Below are positions 8,484 to 17,486 of a stretch of 64,000 nucleotides of DNA, one piece after another. The stretch's first letter is position 1, and each line of letters opens with the position of its first letter. The notes under the pieces are model-generated. The model made no database searches and was not told the origin of the DNA. It saw only the letters and a list, made by a program, of their open reading frames with translations. The translations under genes were made by a program, and so were the position numbers. Source of the DNA: Scandinavium sp002470465 (GTDB lineage: Bacteria; Pseudomonadota; Gammaproteobacteria; Enterobacterales; Enterobacteriaceae); the NCBI RefSeq assembly GCF_040750395.1, contig NZ_JBFLVD010000011.1:186001-250000 (forward strand), read 5' to 3'.

Positions 8484-10388
8484 ATGTCTTTAATTAGCAT
8501 GCATGGCGCCTGGCTGTCGTTCAGCGATGCGCCGCTTCTCGATAACACCGAACTGCATATCGAGGATAACGAACGCGTCTGTCTGGTCGGGCGCAACGGC
8601 GCCGGGAAGTCGACGCTGATGAAGATCCTCAACCGCGAGCAGGGTCTGGACGACGGTCGCATTATTTACGAGCAGGATCTGGTTGTGGCGCGTCTACAGC
8701 AGGATCCGCCGCGTAACGTACAGGGTAGCGTATACGACTTTATCGCCGAGGGCATTGAAGAGCAGGCGGTTTATCTCAAGCGCTATCACGAGATTTCCCA
8801 TCTGGTGATGACCGATCCGAGCGACAAAAACCTGAACGAGCTGGCAAAAGTTCAGGAACAGCTGGATCACCACAATCTGTGGCAGCTGGAAAACCGTATC
8901 AACGAAGTGCTGGAACAGCTGGGCCTGGAAGCTGATATGCAGCTGAGTGCGCTCTCCGGCGGCTGGCTGCGTAAAGCGGCGCTGGGCCGGGCGCTGGTGA
9001 GCGGCCCACGAATCCTGCTGCTTGACGAACCGACGAACCACCTGGACATCGAAACCATCGACTGGCTGGAAGGGTTCCTGAAAACGTTCAAAGGCACCAT
9101 TATCTTCATTTCGCACGACCGTTCGTTTATCCGCAACATGGCGACGCGTATTGTCGATCTCGATCGTGGCAAGCTGGTGACCTATCCTGGCAGCTATGAC
9201 CAGTACCTGCTGGAAAAAGAAGAAGCCCTGCGCGTCGAAGAGCTGCAGAATGCAGAGTTTGACCGCAAGCTGGCGCAGGAAGAAGTGTGGATCCGTCAGG
9301 GCATCAAGGCGCGCCGCACCCGTAACGAAGGCCGCGTGCGCGCGCTGAAAGCGATGCGCCGTGAACGCAGCGAGCGCCGTGAAGTTATGGGCAGCGCGAA
9401 GATGCAGGTCGAAGAAGCCAGTCGTTCAGGCAAAATCGTGTTCGAACTGGAAAACGTCTATTATCAGGTCGACGGTAAAGTGCTGGTGAAGGACTTCTCC
9501 GTTCAGGTTCAGCGCGGAGACAAAATTGCCCTGATTGGCCCGAACGGCTGCGGCAAAACCACGCTCCTTAAACTGATGCTGGGCCAGCTTCAGGCTGATA
9601 GCGGACGCGTCCACGTCGGCACTAAGCTTGAGGTCGCGTATTTTGACCAGCATCGCGCCGAGCTGGATCCGGATAAAACCGTGATGGATAACCTGGCTGA
9701 AGGCAAACAGGAAGTGATGGTCAACGGCAAGCCGCGCCACGTGCTTGGGTATTTGCAGGACTTCCTGTTCCACCCGAAACGCGCGATGACGCCGGTGCGT
9801 GCGCTTTCTGGCGGGGAGCGTAATCGTCTGCTGCTGGCGCGTCTGTTCCTTAAGCCAAGCAACCTGCTGATCCTCGATGAACCGACCAACGACCTCGACG
9901 TGGAAACGCTTGAACTGCTGGAAGAGCTGATCGACGGCTATCAGGGCACCGTTATGCTGGTCAGCCATGACCGCCAGTTTGTCGACAACACGGTGACCGA
10001 CTGCTGGATTTTCGAAGGTAACGGCAAGATTGGCGCCTATGTTGGCGGCTATCACGATGCTCGTGGTCAGCAGGCGCAGTCGCTGGCGAAAAAACCATCG
10101 GTTGATACGAAGGTTCTGAAAGAGCAGCCGAAAGCAGAAACTGTCAAACGCGCGAGTAGCAAACTAAGCTATAACCTGCAGCGCGAATTAGAACAGCTTC
10201 CTCAACGCCTCGAAGAGCTTGAAGCGAATCTGGAGAGTTTACAGGCCCAGGTCGCGGACCCTTCTTTCTTCAGCCAGTCACATGACCACACCCAAAAGGT
10301 GTTGTCCGATATGGCTGCGGCTGAGAAAGCGCTGGAAGAGGCGTTTGAGCGCTGGGAAGAGCTTGAAGCGTTAAAAAACGGCGGTTAA
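8484..10388 (+). CDS. uup: ABC-F ATPase Uup
   Basis: Soluble tandem ABC ATPase of the ABC-F type, which acts on ribosomes and lowers precise transposon excision in E. coli. In its 634 residues, the first cassette has Walker A GRNGAGKST near residue 36 and signature LSGGWLRKAALGRAL. The second has GPNGCGKTT near 351 and LSGGERNRLLLARL. Both have LLLDEPTNHLD or LILDEPTNDLD. The C-terminal 90 residues form the coiled-coil DNA/RNA-binding tail (RELEQLPQRLEELEANLESL). No membrane segments. It lies 12 bases after rlmL. Confidence 0.97.
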   Translation: MSLISMHGAWLSFSDAPLLDNTELHIEDNERVCLVGRNGAGKSTLMKILNREQGLDDGRIIYEQDLVVARLQQDPPRNVQGSVYDFIAEGIEEQAVYLKRYHEISHLVMTDPSDKNLNELAKVQEQLDHHNLWQLENRINEVLEQLGLEADMQLSALSGGWLRKAALGRALVSGPRILLLDEPTNHLDIETIDWLEGFLKTFKGTIIFISHDRSFIRNMATRIVDLDRGKLVTYPGSYDQYLLEKEEALRVEELQNAEFDRKLAQEEVWIRQGIKARRTRNEGRVRALKAMRRERSERREVMGSAKMQVEEASRSGKIVFELENVYYQVDGKVLVKDFSVQVQRGDKIALIGPNGCGKTTLLKLMLGQLQADSGRVHVGTKLEVAYFDQHRAELDPDKTVMDNLAEGKQEVMVNGKPRHVLGYLQDFLFHPKRAMTPVRALSGGERNRLLLARLFLKPSNLLILDEPTNDLDVETLELLEELIDGYQGTVMLVSHDRQFVDNTVTDCWIFEGNGKIGAYVGGYHDARGQQAQSLAKKPSVDTKVLKEQPKAETVKRASSKLSYNLQRELEQLPQRLEELEANLESLQAQVADPSFFSQSHDHTQKVLSDMAAAEKALEEAFERWEELEALKNGG

Positions 10389-10403
10389 TGGAGAGGAACG
10401 CTC

Positions 10404-11657
10404 ATGTGCGATGAACACCAGAGGGCAGGGCATATCCTGTGCCCGCAATGCGATCTGCTGGTGGCGTTACCGCACCTGGAACATCGTCATAAGGCGTCGT
10501 GTCCTCGCTGCGGCACGACGCTCACCACGGAATGGGATGAGCCGCGGCAGCGTCCGACAGCCTATGCGCTGGTGGCGCTGTTTATGCTGCTGCTGGCAAA
10601 CCTGTTTCCTTTCGTCAATATGAACGTCGGCGGGATCAGCAGCGAAATCGAGCTGCTCGAGATCCCGCACGTTCTGTTTTCCGAAGACTATGCCAGCCTT
10701 GGCACTTTTTTCCTGCTCTTTGTACAGCTGGTGCCGGCTTTCTGTCTGGTCACTATTATTGTGCTGGTGAACCGCGTCCCGTTGTCGAAAAAGATGCAGA
10801 TTTTCCTTGCCCGCGTTTTGTTCCACCTGAAAACGTGGGGTATGGCAGAGATTTTTCTCGCTGGCGTGCTGGTGAGCTTCGTCAAGCTGATGGCGTATGG
10901 TGACATCGGCGTGGGGTCGAGCTTTTTGCCCTGGTGCCTGTTTTGCCTGCTTCAGCTCCGGGCCTTCCAGTGTGTCGATCGCCGCTGGCTGTGGGATGAC
11001 ATCTCGCCTGAGCCTGAGCTACAGCAACCGTTCAAGGTTGGCGTGGCGGGCATTCGCCAGGGGCTGCGCTCCTGTCCATGCTGCACGGCGATCCTTCCGG
11101 CGGACAACCCTGTCTGCCCACGCTGTGAAACAAAAGGTTTCGTGCGGCGTAAGCACAGCCTGCAGTGGACGCTGGCGCTGCTGATAACCTCTGTCATTCT
11201 TTATCTCCCCGCTAATATCATGCCCATCATGATCACGGATTTACTGGGAGATAAAATGCCTTCTACCATTATTGCCGGGGTCGTACTGCTGTGGAGCGAA
11301 GGATCTTACCCGGTGGCGATGGTGATATTTATCGCCAGTATCATGGTGCCAACGCTGAAAATGATCGCTATCGGCTGGCTGTGCTGGAATGCAAACGGCA
11401 ACGGCAAGCGCGATAACGAGCGCATGCATTTGTTGTATGAGGTAGTTGAATTTGTTGGCCGGTGGTCAATGATTGATGTTTTTGTGATAGCGGTGCTGTC
11501 GGCGCTGGTGCGCATGGGAGGATTAATGAATATCTATCCGGCGATGGGGGCAGTAATGTTTGCGCTGGTGGTCGTCATGACCATGTTCTCCGCCATGACC
11601 TTCGATCCAAGACTGTTATGGGATCGTGAGCCAGAACCAAGCCATGAGGAAAAGTAG
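10404..11657 (+). CDS. pqiA: Intermembrane transport protein PqiA
   Basis: Inner-membrane component of the Pqi system, which moves lipids between membranes together with the MCE protein PqiB and lipoprotein PqiC. The 417 residues match E. coli. Two paraquat-inducible-A repeats are visible, each with a cytoplasmic zinc-ribbon-like CxxC pair (LCPQCDLL and SCPRCG in the first, SCPCC and VCPRC in the second) and four predicted membrane helices. It lies 15 bases after uup and 4 bases before the chosen pqiB start. pqi is induced by superoxide generators through SoxS in E. coli. I did not verify a soxbox. Confidence 0.96.
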   Translation: MCDEHQRAGHILCPQCDLLVALPHLEHRHKASCPRCGTTLTTEWDEPRQRPTAYALVALFMLLLANLFPFVNMNVGGISSEIELLEIPHVLFSEDYASLGTFFLLFVQLVPAFCLVTIIVLVNRVPLSKKMQIFLARVLFHLKTWGMAEIFLAGVLVSFVKLMAYGDIGVGSSFLPWCLFCLLQLRAFQCVDRRWLWDDISPEPELQQPFKVGVAGIRQGLRSCPCCTAILPADNPVCPRCETKGFVRRKHSLQWTLALLITSVILYLPANIMPIMITDLLGDKMPSTIIAGVVLLWSEGSYPVAMVIFIASIMVPTLKMIAIGWLCWNANGNGKRDNERMHLLYEVVEFVGRWSMIDVFVIAVLSALVRMGGLMNIYPAMGAVMFALVVVMTMFSAMTFDPRLLWDREPEPSHEEK

Positions 11658-11661
11658 CAAC

Positions 11662-13302
11662 ATGGAAAACAAGAGTGGAGAGGCCAAAGTGCAGAAGGTG
11701 AAGAACTGGTCGCCGGTGTGGATCTTTCCCATCGTGACCGCGCTCATCGGTGCGTGGATCCTGTTTTATCACTATAGCCATCAGGGGCCGGAAGTGACGC
11801 TGATGACCACTAACGCGGAAGGCATTGAAGGCGGGAAAACTCGCATCAAGAGCCGAAGCGTGGACGTGGGCGTTGTTGAAAGTACCACCCTGACGGACGA
11901 TTTGACGCACGTCGAAATCAAAGCACGGCTCAACACCGGAATGGAAAAGTTGCTGCACGGTGACTCTGTCTTCTGGGTGGTGAAACCGCAGGTCGGCCGC
12001 GAAGGCATTAGCGGCCTTGGTACGCTGCTTTCCGGGGCATATATCGAGCTTCAGCCCGGGACGAAAGGGGCTGAACCTGCGCAATTCCAGCTGCTGGATG
12101 CGCCGCCGTTGGCACCGCCTGATGCGAAAGGGATCCGCATCCTGCTGGAAAGTAACAAAGCGGGCCAGCTTTCACCGGGCGATCCTGTGCTCTTCCGTGG
12201 CTACCGCGTAGGTTCGGTTGAAACCAGCACCTTCAATCCGGAAAAACGCACAATTTCCTATCAGCTGTTTATCAATGCACCGAACGATCGTCTGGTGACC
12301 ACCAACGTGCGCTTCTGGAAAGACAGCGGGATTGCGGTAGACCTGACGGCCGCCGGTATGCGCGTTGAAATGGGATCTCTGTCGACGCTGTTCGGCGGCG
12401 GCGTCAGCTTTGACGTGCCGGAAGGGCAAGATTTGGGTGAACCGGTGGCGAATAAAACCGGATATCACTTATACGACGATCAGCGTAGCATTCAGGATTC
12501 CATCTACACGCAGCATCTTGATTACGTGATGTTCTTTAAGGATTCGGTTCGTGGACTCCAGCCTGGCGCCCCGGTGGAGTTCCGTGGTATTCGCCTTGGC
12601 ACCGTCGGCAAAGTCCCGTTCTTCATTCCTGGGCTGCATCAGCGTCTGAATGATGATTACCGGATTCCTGTGCAGGTGCGTATCGAACCTGAACGTCTGA
12701 TCAACCAGCTTGGCGGCGACACGGACATCAAAGCGCACCTGGACGGGCTGATCGATCGCGGTCTGCGTGGCTCACTGAAAACCGGGAATCTGGTCACCGG
12801 AGCGTTGTATATCGATCTTGATTTCTATCCGAAGGCGGAGCCGCGCGGCAAATTCCGTGAGTTTGGTGGGTATGACATCATTCCAACCGTCAGCGGCGGT
12901 CTTGCGCAAATCCAGCAACGCCTGATGGAGGCGCTGGATAAGATCAATAATCTGCCGATTAACCCGCTGCTTGAGCAGGCCACCAGTTCACTGGCTGAAA
13001 GCCAGAAAACCATGAAGCATGTGCAAACAACGCTGGATAATCTGAACAAGATTACCGGGAGCCAGTCGATGCAGGACCTGCCAGCGGATATGCAGAAAAC
13101 CTTGCGTGAGCTGAATCGCAGTATGCAGGGCTTCCAGCCGGGCTCCGCCGCTTACAACAAAATGGTCGGTGACATGCAACGTCTGGATCAGGTATTGCGT
13201 GAACTGCAGCCGGTGCTGAAGACGCTGAACGATAAGAGCAATGCGCTGGTGTTTGAAGCGAAGGATAAAAAGGATCCGCAGCCGAAGAGGGCGAAACAAT
13301 GA
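11662..13302 (+). CDS. pqiB: Intermembrane transport MCE protein PqiB
   Basis: Periplasm-spanning MCE protein anchored in the inner membrane, forming a tube for lipid transfer. It has an N-terminal membrane helix (VWIFPIVTALIGAWILFY), three MCE domains (each with the LxPGAPVxFRGIRLGxV-type motif, for example LSPGDPVLFRGYRVGSV and LQPGAPVEFRGIRLGTV), and a long C-terminal coiled helix. I start at 11662 (MENKSGEAK, 546 residues), with GAGGA 11 bases upstream. An in-frame ATG at 11644 inside pqiA is an alternative. Its stop overlaps the pqiC start. Confidence 0.95.
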   Translation: MENKSGEAKVQKVKNWSPVWIFPIVTALIGAWILFYHYSHQGPEVTLMTTNAEGIEGGKTRIKSRSVDVGVVESTTLTDDLTHVEIKARLNTGMEKLLHGDSVFWVVKPQVGREGISGLGTLLSGAYIELQPGTKGAEPAQFQLLDAPPLAPPDAKGIRILLESNKAGQLSPGDPVLFRGYRVGSVETSTFNPEKRTISYQLFINAPNDRLVTTNVRFWKDSGIAVDLTAAGMRVEMGSLSTLFGGGVSFDVPEGQDLGEPVANKTGYHLYDDQRSIQDSIYTQHLDYVMFFKDSVRGLQPGAPVEFRGIRLGTVGKVPFFIPGLHQRLNDDYRIPVQVRIEPERLINQLGGDTDIKAHLDGLIDRGLRGSLKTGNLVTGALYIDLDFYPKAEPRGKFREFGGYDIIPTVSGGLAQIQQRLMEALDKINNLPINPLLEQATSSLAESQKTMKHVQTTLDNLNKITGSQSMQDLPADMQKTLRELNRSMQGFQPGSAAYNKMVGDMQRLDQVLRELQPVLKTLNDKSNALVFEAKDKKDPQPKRAKQ

Positions 13303-13865
13303 AAAAATGGCTACCCGTAGTAATGGCCTGCATGCTGTCGGCGTGCAGCAGTACCGGCAGCGACAGTAAAACGTATTATCAATTGCCACTTCCTCAGGCT
13401 GGCGTACAGAGCACGGCCAGCCAGGGAAATCGTCTGCTGTGGGTTGAGCAGGTTAACATCCCGGACTACCTCGCTGGCAGCGGCGTGGTGTATCAGACCA
13501 GCGACGTTCAGTATGTGATAGCCAGCAATAATCTGTGGGCCAGCCCGCTGGATCAGCAGCTTCGGACGACGCTGGTGGCAAACCTCAGTAACCAGTTGCC
13601 TGGCTGGGTCGTTGCCTCACAACCGCTAGGAAGCGATCAGGACACGCTCAACGTCAACGTCAGCGGTTTTCATGGACGCTATGATGGCACGGTGATTGTC
13701 AGCGGCGAGTGGCTCCTGAACCACCAGGGGCAGCTTATCAAACGCCCGTTCCACATCGAAGTGAAGCAGCAGCAGGACGGTTATGACGCAATGGTAAAAA
13801 CGCTGGCGCAGGCCTGGAGTCAGGAGGCAGCCTCGATTGCCCAGTCGATGAACCGCTTGCCATAA
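13299..13865 (+). CDS. pqiC: Membrane integrity lipoprotein PqiC
   Basis: Outer-membrane lipoprotein partner of PqiB (YmbA, ABC-type transport auxiliary family). 188 residues. The lipoprotein signal is MKKWLPVVMACMLSAC with the lipidated cysteine at residue 16, followed by SSTGSDSKTYYQLPLP, the start of the DUF330-type domain (LLWVEQVNIPDYLAGSGVVYQ). The ATG overlaps the pqiB stop by 4 bases, so translation is coupled. A strong terminator follows 17 bases after the stop. Confidence 0.95.
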   Translation: MKKWLPVVMACMLSACSSTGSDSKTYYQLPLPQAGVQSTASQGNRLLWVEQVNIPDYLAGSGVVYQTSDVQYVIASNNLWASPLDQQLRTTLVANLSNQLPGWVVASQPLGSDQDTLNVNVSGFHGRYDGTVIVSGEWLLNHQGQLIKRPFHIEVKQQQDGYDAMVKTLAQAWSQEAASIAQSMNRLP

Positions 13866-13882
13866 GTAAAATTTATCATCAT

Positions 13883-13920
13883 AAAAACCGCAGCAGGCGT
13901 GTTCCTGCTGCGGTTTTTTT
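13883..13920 (+). terminator. pqiABC operon terminator
   Basis: AAAACCGCAGCAGG and its complement CCTGCTGCGGTTTT form a 14-bp stem with a six-base loop, ending in seven T. Placed 17 bases after the pqiC stop. Confidence 0.9.
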
Positions 13921-14119
13921 GTTTTTACCCTCAGGCAGTTAGTTGTCGCGGTTCACATTTTTTGTACAAATGAACTTCTGTGTAGCTCACAAATATGACA
14001 CTGGCGTGAATTTTGCGCATTGACGAGGCCGTCGAATCGGGTTATCCCTAATATGTGGTTGCACATTTGGTGACCACTGTTTTCTTTTCCACCAGATCAA
14101 AAAATGAGGGAAACGAGGC

Positions 14120-14287
14120 ATGAAGAGACAAAAACGTGATCGCCTGGAACGGGCACATCAACGTGGGTACCAGGCAGGCATCGCTGGCAAATCAAAAGAA
14201 ATCTGTCCTTATCAGACCTTAAATCAGAGGTCACACTGGCTGGGAGGCTGGCGAGAAGCCATGGGGGACAGGGCAGTAATCGCTTGA
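14120..14287 (+). CDS. rmf: Ribosome modulation factor
   Basis: Small basic protein that binds 70S ribosomes in stationary phase and drives formation of inactive 100S dimers. The 55-codon frame begins MKRQKRDRLERAHQRGYQAG and ends GGWREAMGDRAVIA, matching the 55-residue family length and position between pqiC and fabA. A GAGG ribosome site lies 4 bases upstream of the ATG. The gene is separated from the pqi operon by its terminator and about 200 bases of upstream region, so it has its own promoter. Confidence 0.95.
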   Translation: MKRQKRDRLERAHQRGYQAGIAGKSKEICPYQTLNQRSHWLGGWREAMGDRAVIA

Positions 14288-14307
14288 TGCTGTCTCTTTA
14301 AAACAAA

Positions 14308-14331
14308 GAAGCCTCTGCATGCAGAGGCTTC
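14308..14331. terminator. Terminator shared by rmf and fabA
   Basis: GAAGCCTCTGCATGCAGAGGCTTC is a perfect 24-base inverted repeat lying between the converging stops of rmf and fabA. T-rich bases follow only weakly on either strand, so it may be a modest terminator in both directions. Confidence 0.6.
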
Positions 14332-14368
14332 GCCGTTTCTGTCAGCCCGGTCGGGCAATGTCCATAGA

Positions 14369-14887
14369 TTAGAACGTTGAAGTATCCTGGAACAGGCCAA
14401 CCTTCAGGTCGGTTGCTTCGTAGATTTTATGGCCGTCTACCAGTACTTCACCATCAGCGATACCCAGAATCAGGCGGCGGTTAATGACGCGCTTGAAGTG
14501 GATGCGATAGGTGACTTTCTTCGCCGTTGGCAGGATTTGGCCGGTGAATTTCACTTCACCCACGCCCAGCGCGCGACCTTTACCTTCACCGCCGAGCCAG
14601 CCTAGGTAGAAGCCCACGAGCTGCCACATGGCATCAAGACCCAGACAGCCAGGCATTACCGGGTCGCCGATGAAGTGGCAACCGAAGAACCACAGGTCAG
14701 GATTGATATCCAGTTCTGCTTCCACGTAGCCTTTATCGAAGTTACCGCCCGTTTCGGTCATTTTGATGACACGGTCCATCATCAGCATATTCGCTGACGG
14801 CAGCTGCGGGCCTTTTTCGCCAAACAGTTCACCGCGACCGGAGGCAAGAAGGTCTTCTTTTGTATAGGATTCGCGTTTATCTACCAT
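14369..14887 (-). CDS. fabA: 3-hydroxydecanoyl-ACP dehydratase/isomerase FabA
   Basis: Cytoplasmic enzyme of type II fatty acid synthesis that dehydrates 3-hydroxydecanoyl-ACP and isomerises the product, committing carbon to unsaturated fatty acids. Starting at MVDKRESYTKEDLLASGRGE (14887) gives 172 residues, the E. coli length. An upstream in-frame ATG lies inside the promoter and is rejected. The catalytic His and Asp lie in FFGCHFIGDPVMPGCLGLDA (His70, Asp84). FabR and FadR sites sit directly upstream, as expected for repression and activation of fabA. Confidence 0.98.
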   Translation of the reverse strand: MVDKRESYTKEDLLASGRGELFGEKGPQLPSANMLMMDRVIKMTETGGNFDKGYVEAELDINPDLWFFGCHFIGDPVMPGCLGLDAMWQLVGFYLGWLGGEGKGRALGVGEVKFTGQILPTAKKVTYRIHFKRVINRRLILGIADGEVLVDGHKIYEATDLKVGLFQDTSTF

Positions 14888-14926
14888 GTTTTCAGTAAGC
14901 CTTATTTTGAGTTCGCGACGCAGGAT

Positions 14927-14944
14927 AGCTAACACGTGTACGCT
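14927..14944. promoter_or_regulatory. FabR operator of fabA
   Basis: On the fabA strand this reads AGCGTACACGTGTTAGCT, a near-perfect match to the FabR palindrome AGCGTACANGTGTTCGCT. It lies 40 bases upstream of the fabA ATG. Confidence 0.85.
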
Positions 14945-14945
14945 G

Positions 14946-14962
14946 AACAAGTCCGATCAGTT
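14946..14962. promoter_or_regulatory. FadR site of fabA
   Basis: On the fabA strand this reads AACTGATCGGACTTGTT, the known fabA FadR activator site sequence. It abuts the FabR site and overlaps the last codon of lonH, so the fabA promoter sits partly in the upstream gene. Confidence 0.8.
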
Positions 14963-16714
14963 TGCATTGAACCAGTTTAACCAGCGCAGTGCCCACGGGC
15001 GATGTCGGGTATCTTGCTGATTTGCCTGAGAAATACGCTCATGAATGGTTTGCAGGAGCGTTGTCTGGCCTTCGCCATCCCAAATTAATTGCGTAAGTAA
15101 AGGAAGCGCATCGGTCACATCGTCGATGGCCCACAGGGAGAATTCGCCAGCTTCTATAGCCTGCTGGACATCCTGTGCCAGGCTGAGATGACGCACGTTG
15201 GCAGAAGGAATAATCACACCCTGCTTACCGGTTAAACCACGCTGCTGGCAGATGGCGAAGAATCCTTCGATTTTTTCATTGAGTCCACCGACAGGCTGCG
15301 CCCGCCCGAACTGATCTACGGAGCCGGTAATCGCCAGGCTCTGACTAACCGGCACGTTAGCCAGCGCGCTTATCAGGGCACATAATTCCGCCATTGAGGC
15401 GCTGTCACCATCCACTTCGCTGTAGGACTGCTCAAACGTCAGCGACGCTGAGAAGGGGATTTGCTGATCGAGGCCCAGCTCAGACATCAAAAATGCTTGC
15501 ATGATCATCATGCCTTTGGCGTGTATGTTGCCGCCAAGCTCAGCTTTACGTTCGATATCCGTGAACTCGCCGTCACCCACGTGCACTACGCAGCTGATAC
15601 GTGACGGCTCCCCGAATGCGCGTGGATGTCCTGGGAATTCAATCACGGAGAGCGCGTTGATCTGGCCGATCTGTTCGCCTTCGGTTTCAATCAGAATCTG
15701 GTCGAGCAGGATTTCGTCCTGCATACGCTCGGCGAGATAGCCTTCACGCCATTGACGCTGATTGAGCATTGTCGTCAGCTGTTCTGCGTTAAAGCGGTCA
15801 CCTTCACAGAAGGCCGCAGCCTCACGAAGCTGGCGACCAATCCACAGTGGAGAGAGCGGCAGTGTTTGCTGGTCACCTGTATAACGGGCGCCTTCCTGGA
15901 TCAACAGCGGCCAGGCTCTGGCGTCAGGGCCAGGTAAATTCAGGCCGCGGGCAATGTGCCAGACCCACTGACACCACAATTTTTGCGTCTCTTCGTCGAC
16001 TACCTGCAGCGTGTCTTCATATTCACTGTAGATGGATTTTTCGCACAGCTCCGGCTCCATCTCCTGAAAATCCGCCAGCGACTCACGCTCGCCGACCAGC
16101 ATCACTTTGAGCGAAAGCGGCATGGAAGGAATTGAGACGGGCAGGGGGCGTGAATCATCAAAGGCCAGCCAGTCAAAACGTTTGTGGGTAACAATGTTCT
16201 TCAGGCGCATCCACAGCAGTGGCTGTGAAAGCAGGCTGCGAAGTGACAGGACAAGCACGCCGCCGTTGGCCTGGTGCACAAGCCCGGGCTGCAGGGTGAT
16301 GTTTCCGTTAAACTGGCGCACGCAGCCAAACAGCTGCTCGGCTTCAACCCAGTCGGCCTGAATAATCGGACCATGGCTGGCAAAATTATCTTCAGGCGAT
16401 GTGGCGGGCGTCAGCGTCACGGAGCTGCCGTTTACTTCATATTGAACACCGCTGAGCTCAGGGGAGCGACTCCGCAGCTCGCGTGTGGCTTCGGCGAGAA
16501 GTTCAAGATATTCCGGCTCTTCCGGGGCTTTAACCAGCAGAAAGTCGGAAATAGCCTGAGGATAGAGGAACTGGTCCAGCGCGTAATGCAGTCGGGCCTG
16601 CAGTTCGCCGGGTAAGGAATCGGTTTCGGTTGCCAAATCAGGCTGGGCAAACAGCGTCTGATAAGCCTCGAGGTCCGGGGCCACATCGCGCCGTGAAAGT
16701 TTTGTAATCGTCAA
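14957..16714 (-). CDS. lonH: Lon-family protease-like protein LonH (YcbZ)
   Basis: Lon-related protein with an intact protease domain and a degenerate AAA region. 585 residues, as in E. coli (586). The C-terminal third carries the Lon serine/lysine dyad: serine in EVDGDSASMAELCALI near residue 435 and lysine in VGGLNEKIEGFFAI near residue 480. I see no canonical Walker A in the N-terminal part, which fits the family. Physiological substrates are not known. Same strand as fabA and just upstream, but fabA has its own regulated promoter. Confidence 0.92.
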   Translation of the reverse strand: MTITKLSRRDVAPDLEAYQTLFAQPDLATETDSLPGELQARLHYALDQFLYPQAISDFLLVKAPEEPEYLELLAEATRELRSRSPELSGVQYEVNGSSVTLTPATSPEDNFASHGPIIQADWVEAEQLFGCVRQFNGNITLQPGLVHQANGGVLVLSLRSLLSQPLLWMRLKNIVTHKRFDWLAFDDSRPLPVSIPSMPLSLKVMLVGERESLADFQEMEPELCEKSIYSEYEDTLQVVDEETQKLWCQWVWHIARGLNLPGPDARAWPLLIQEGARYTGDQQTLPLSPLWIGRQLREAAAFCEGDRFNAEQLTTMLNQRQWREGYLAERMQDEILLDQILIETEGEQIGQINALSVIEFPGHPRAFGEPSRISCVVHVGDGEFTDIERKAELGGNIHAKGMMIMQAFLMSELGLDQQIPFSASLTFEQSYSEVDGDSASMAELCALISALANVPVSQSLAITGSVDQFGRAQPVGGLNEKIEGFFAICQQRGLTGKQGVIIPSANVRHLSLAQDVQQAIEAGEFSLWAIDDVTDALPLLTQLIWDGEGQTTLLQTIHERISQANQQDTRHRPWALRWLNWFNAN

Positions 16715-16898
16715 AGTCGCTGTTTTTTAGTCAGATGTAAAGCGGAGGATTATACCTCAAGGTGCCAGTCCGCACACGGGGATTCACAGGCCAGTTTCAT
16801 CGGGTGCTTAGCCTCCCGCGTTGAGGATGATTTCTTCTCAGCACATCAGCAAAAACCTGTTATCCTGAAATGAGTTACACGGTCACATTGGGATCGCA

Positions 16899-17351
16899 AT
16901 GAAATATCAACAACTGGAAAATCTTGAAAGCGGCTGGAAATGGAAGTACCTGGTGAAGAAGCACCGGGAAGGTGAGCTTATCACTCGTTACATCGAGGCC
17001 AGTGCGGCGCAGGACGCAGTAGAAGCCCTGTTGACGATAGAAAATGAGCCGGTTCAGGTGAATGACTGGATTGAGCAGCATATGAATCCCGCTCTGTTTA
17101 ACCGCATGAAGCAGACGATCCGGGCCAGGCGTAAACGCCATTTTAACGCGGAGCATCAGCACACCCGTAAGAAATCTATCGACCTTGAATTTATTGTCTG
17201 GCAGCGTCTGGCCGGTCTTGCACAGCGTCGGGGCAAAACACTCTCAGAGACGATCGTTCAGCTGATTGAGGATGCGGAAAATAAAGAGAAGTACGCCAGC
17301 AAGATGACAACGCTGAAGCAGGATTTGCAGGCCCTGTTAGGGAAAGAGTAG
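16899..17351 (+). CDS. matP: Macrodomain Ter protein MatP
   Basis: DNA-binding protein that organises the Ter macrodomain by binding matS sites and links it to the divisome through ZapB. 150 residues, the family length, starting MKYQQLENLESGWKWKYLVK. An N-terminal four-helix bundle is followed by a ribbon-helix-helix (DLEFIVWQRLAGLAQRRGKTLSETIVQLIE) and a C-terminal coiled coil. Divergent from lonH, upstream of ompA in convergent orientation. No perfect matS site was found in the window. Confidence 0.96.
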   Translation: MKYQQLENLESGWKWKYLVKKHREGELITRYIEASAAQDAVEALLTIENEPVQVNDWIEQHMNPALFNRMKQTIRARRKRHFNAEHQHTRKKSIDLEFIVWQRLAGLAQRRGKTLSETIVQLIEDAENKEKYASKMTTLKQDLQALLGKE

Positions 17352-17444
17352 AGCAAACCAGGTCAGCAGTTAAGCGAACAAAAATAGACAGGGTTTGAGA
17401 TTGCTGGACCGTGCTCGTCAATGTTACAAACAGGCACAAAAAAC

Positions 17445-17473
17445 AAAAAAACCCCGCAGCGCGGGGTTTTTTA
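17445..17473 (-). terminator. ompA terminator (bidirectional with matP)
   Basis: AAAAACCCCGC, AGC, GCGGGGTTTTTT form a GC stem flanked by A and T runs on both sides, between the converging matP and ompA stops. Works as an intrinsic terminator for either strand. Confidence 0.9.
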
Positions 17474-17486
17474 TTAGACGTTAAAC

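Noticed and set aside
16874..16886. Possible matS site (GTTACACGGTCAC) upstream of matP
   Set aside because: Differs from GTGACRNYGTCAC at two positions, including one of the fixed arm bases. MatP sites tolerate little change, so not called.
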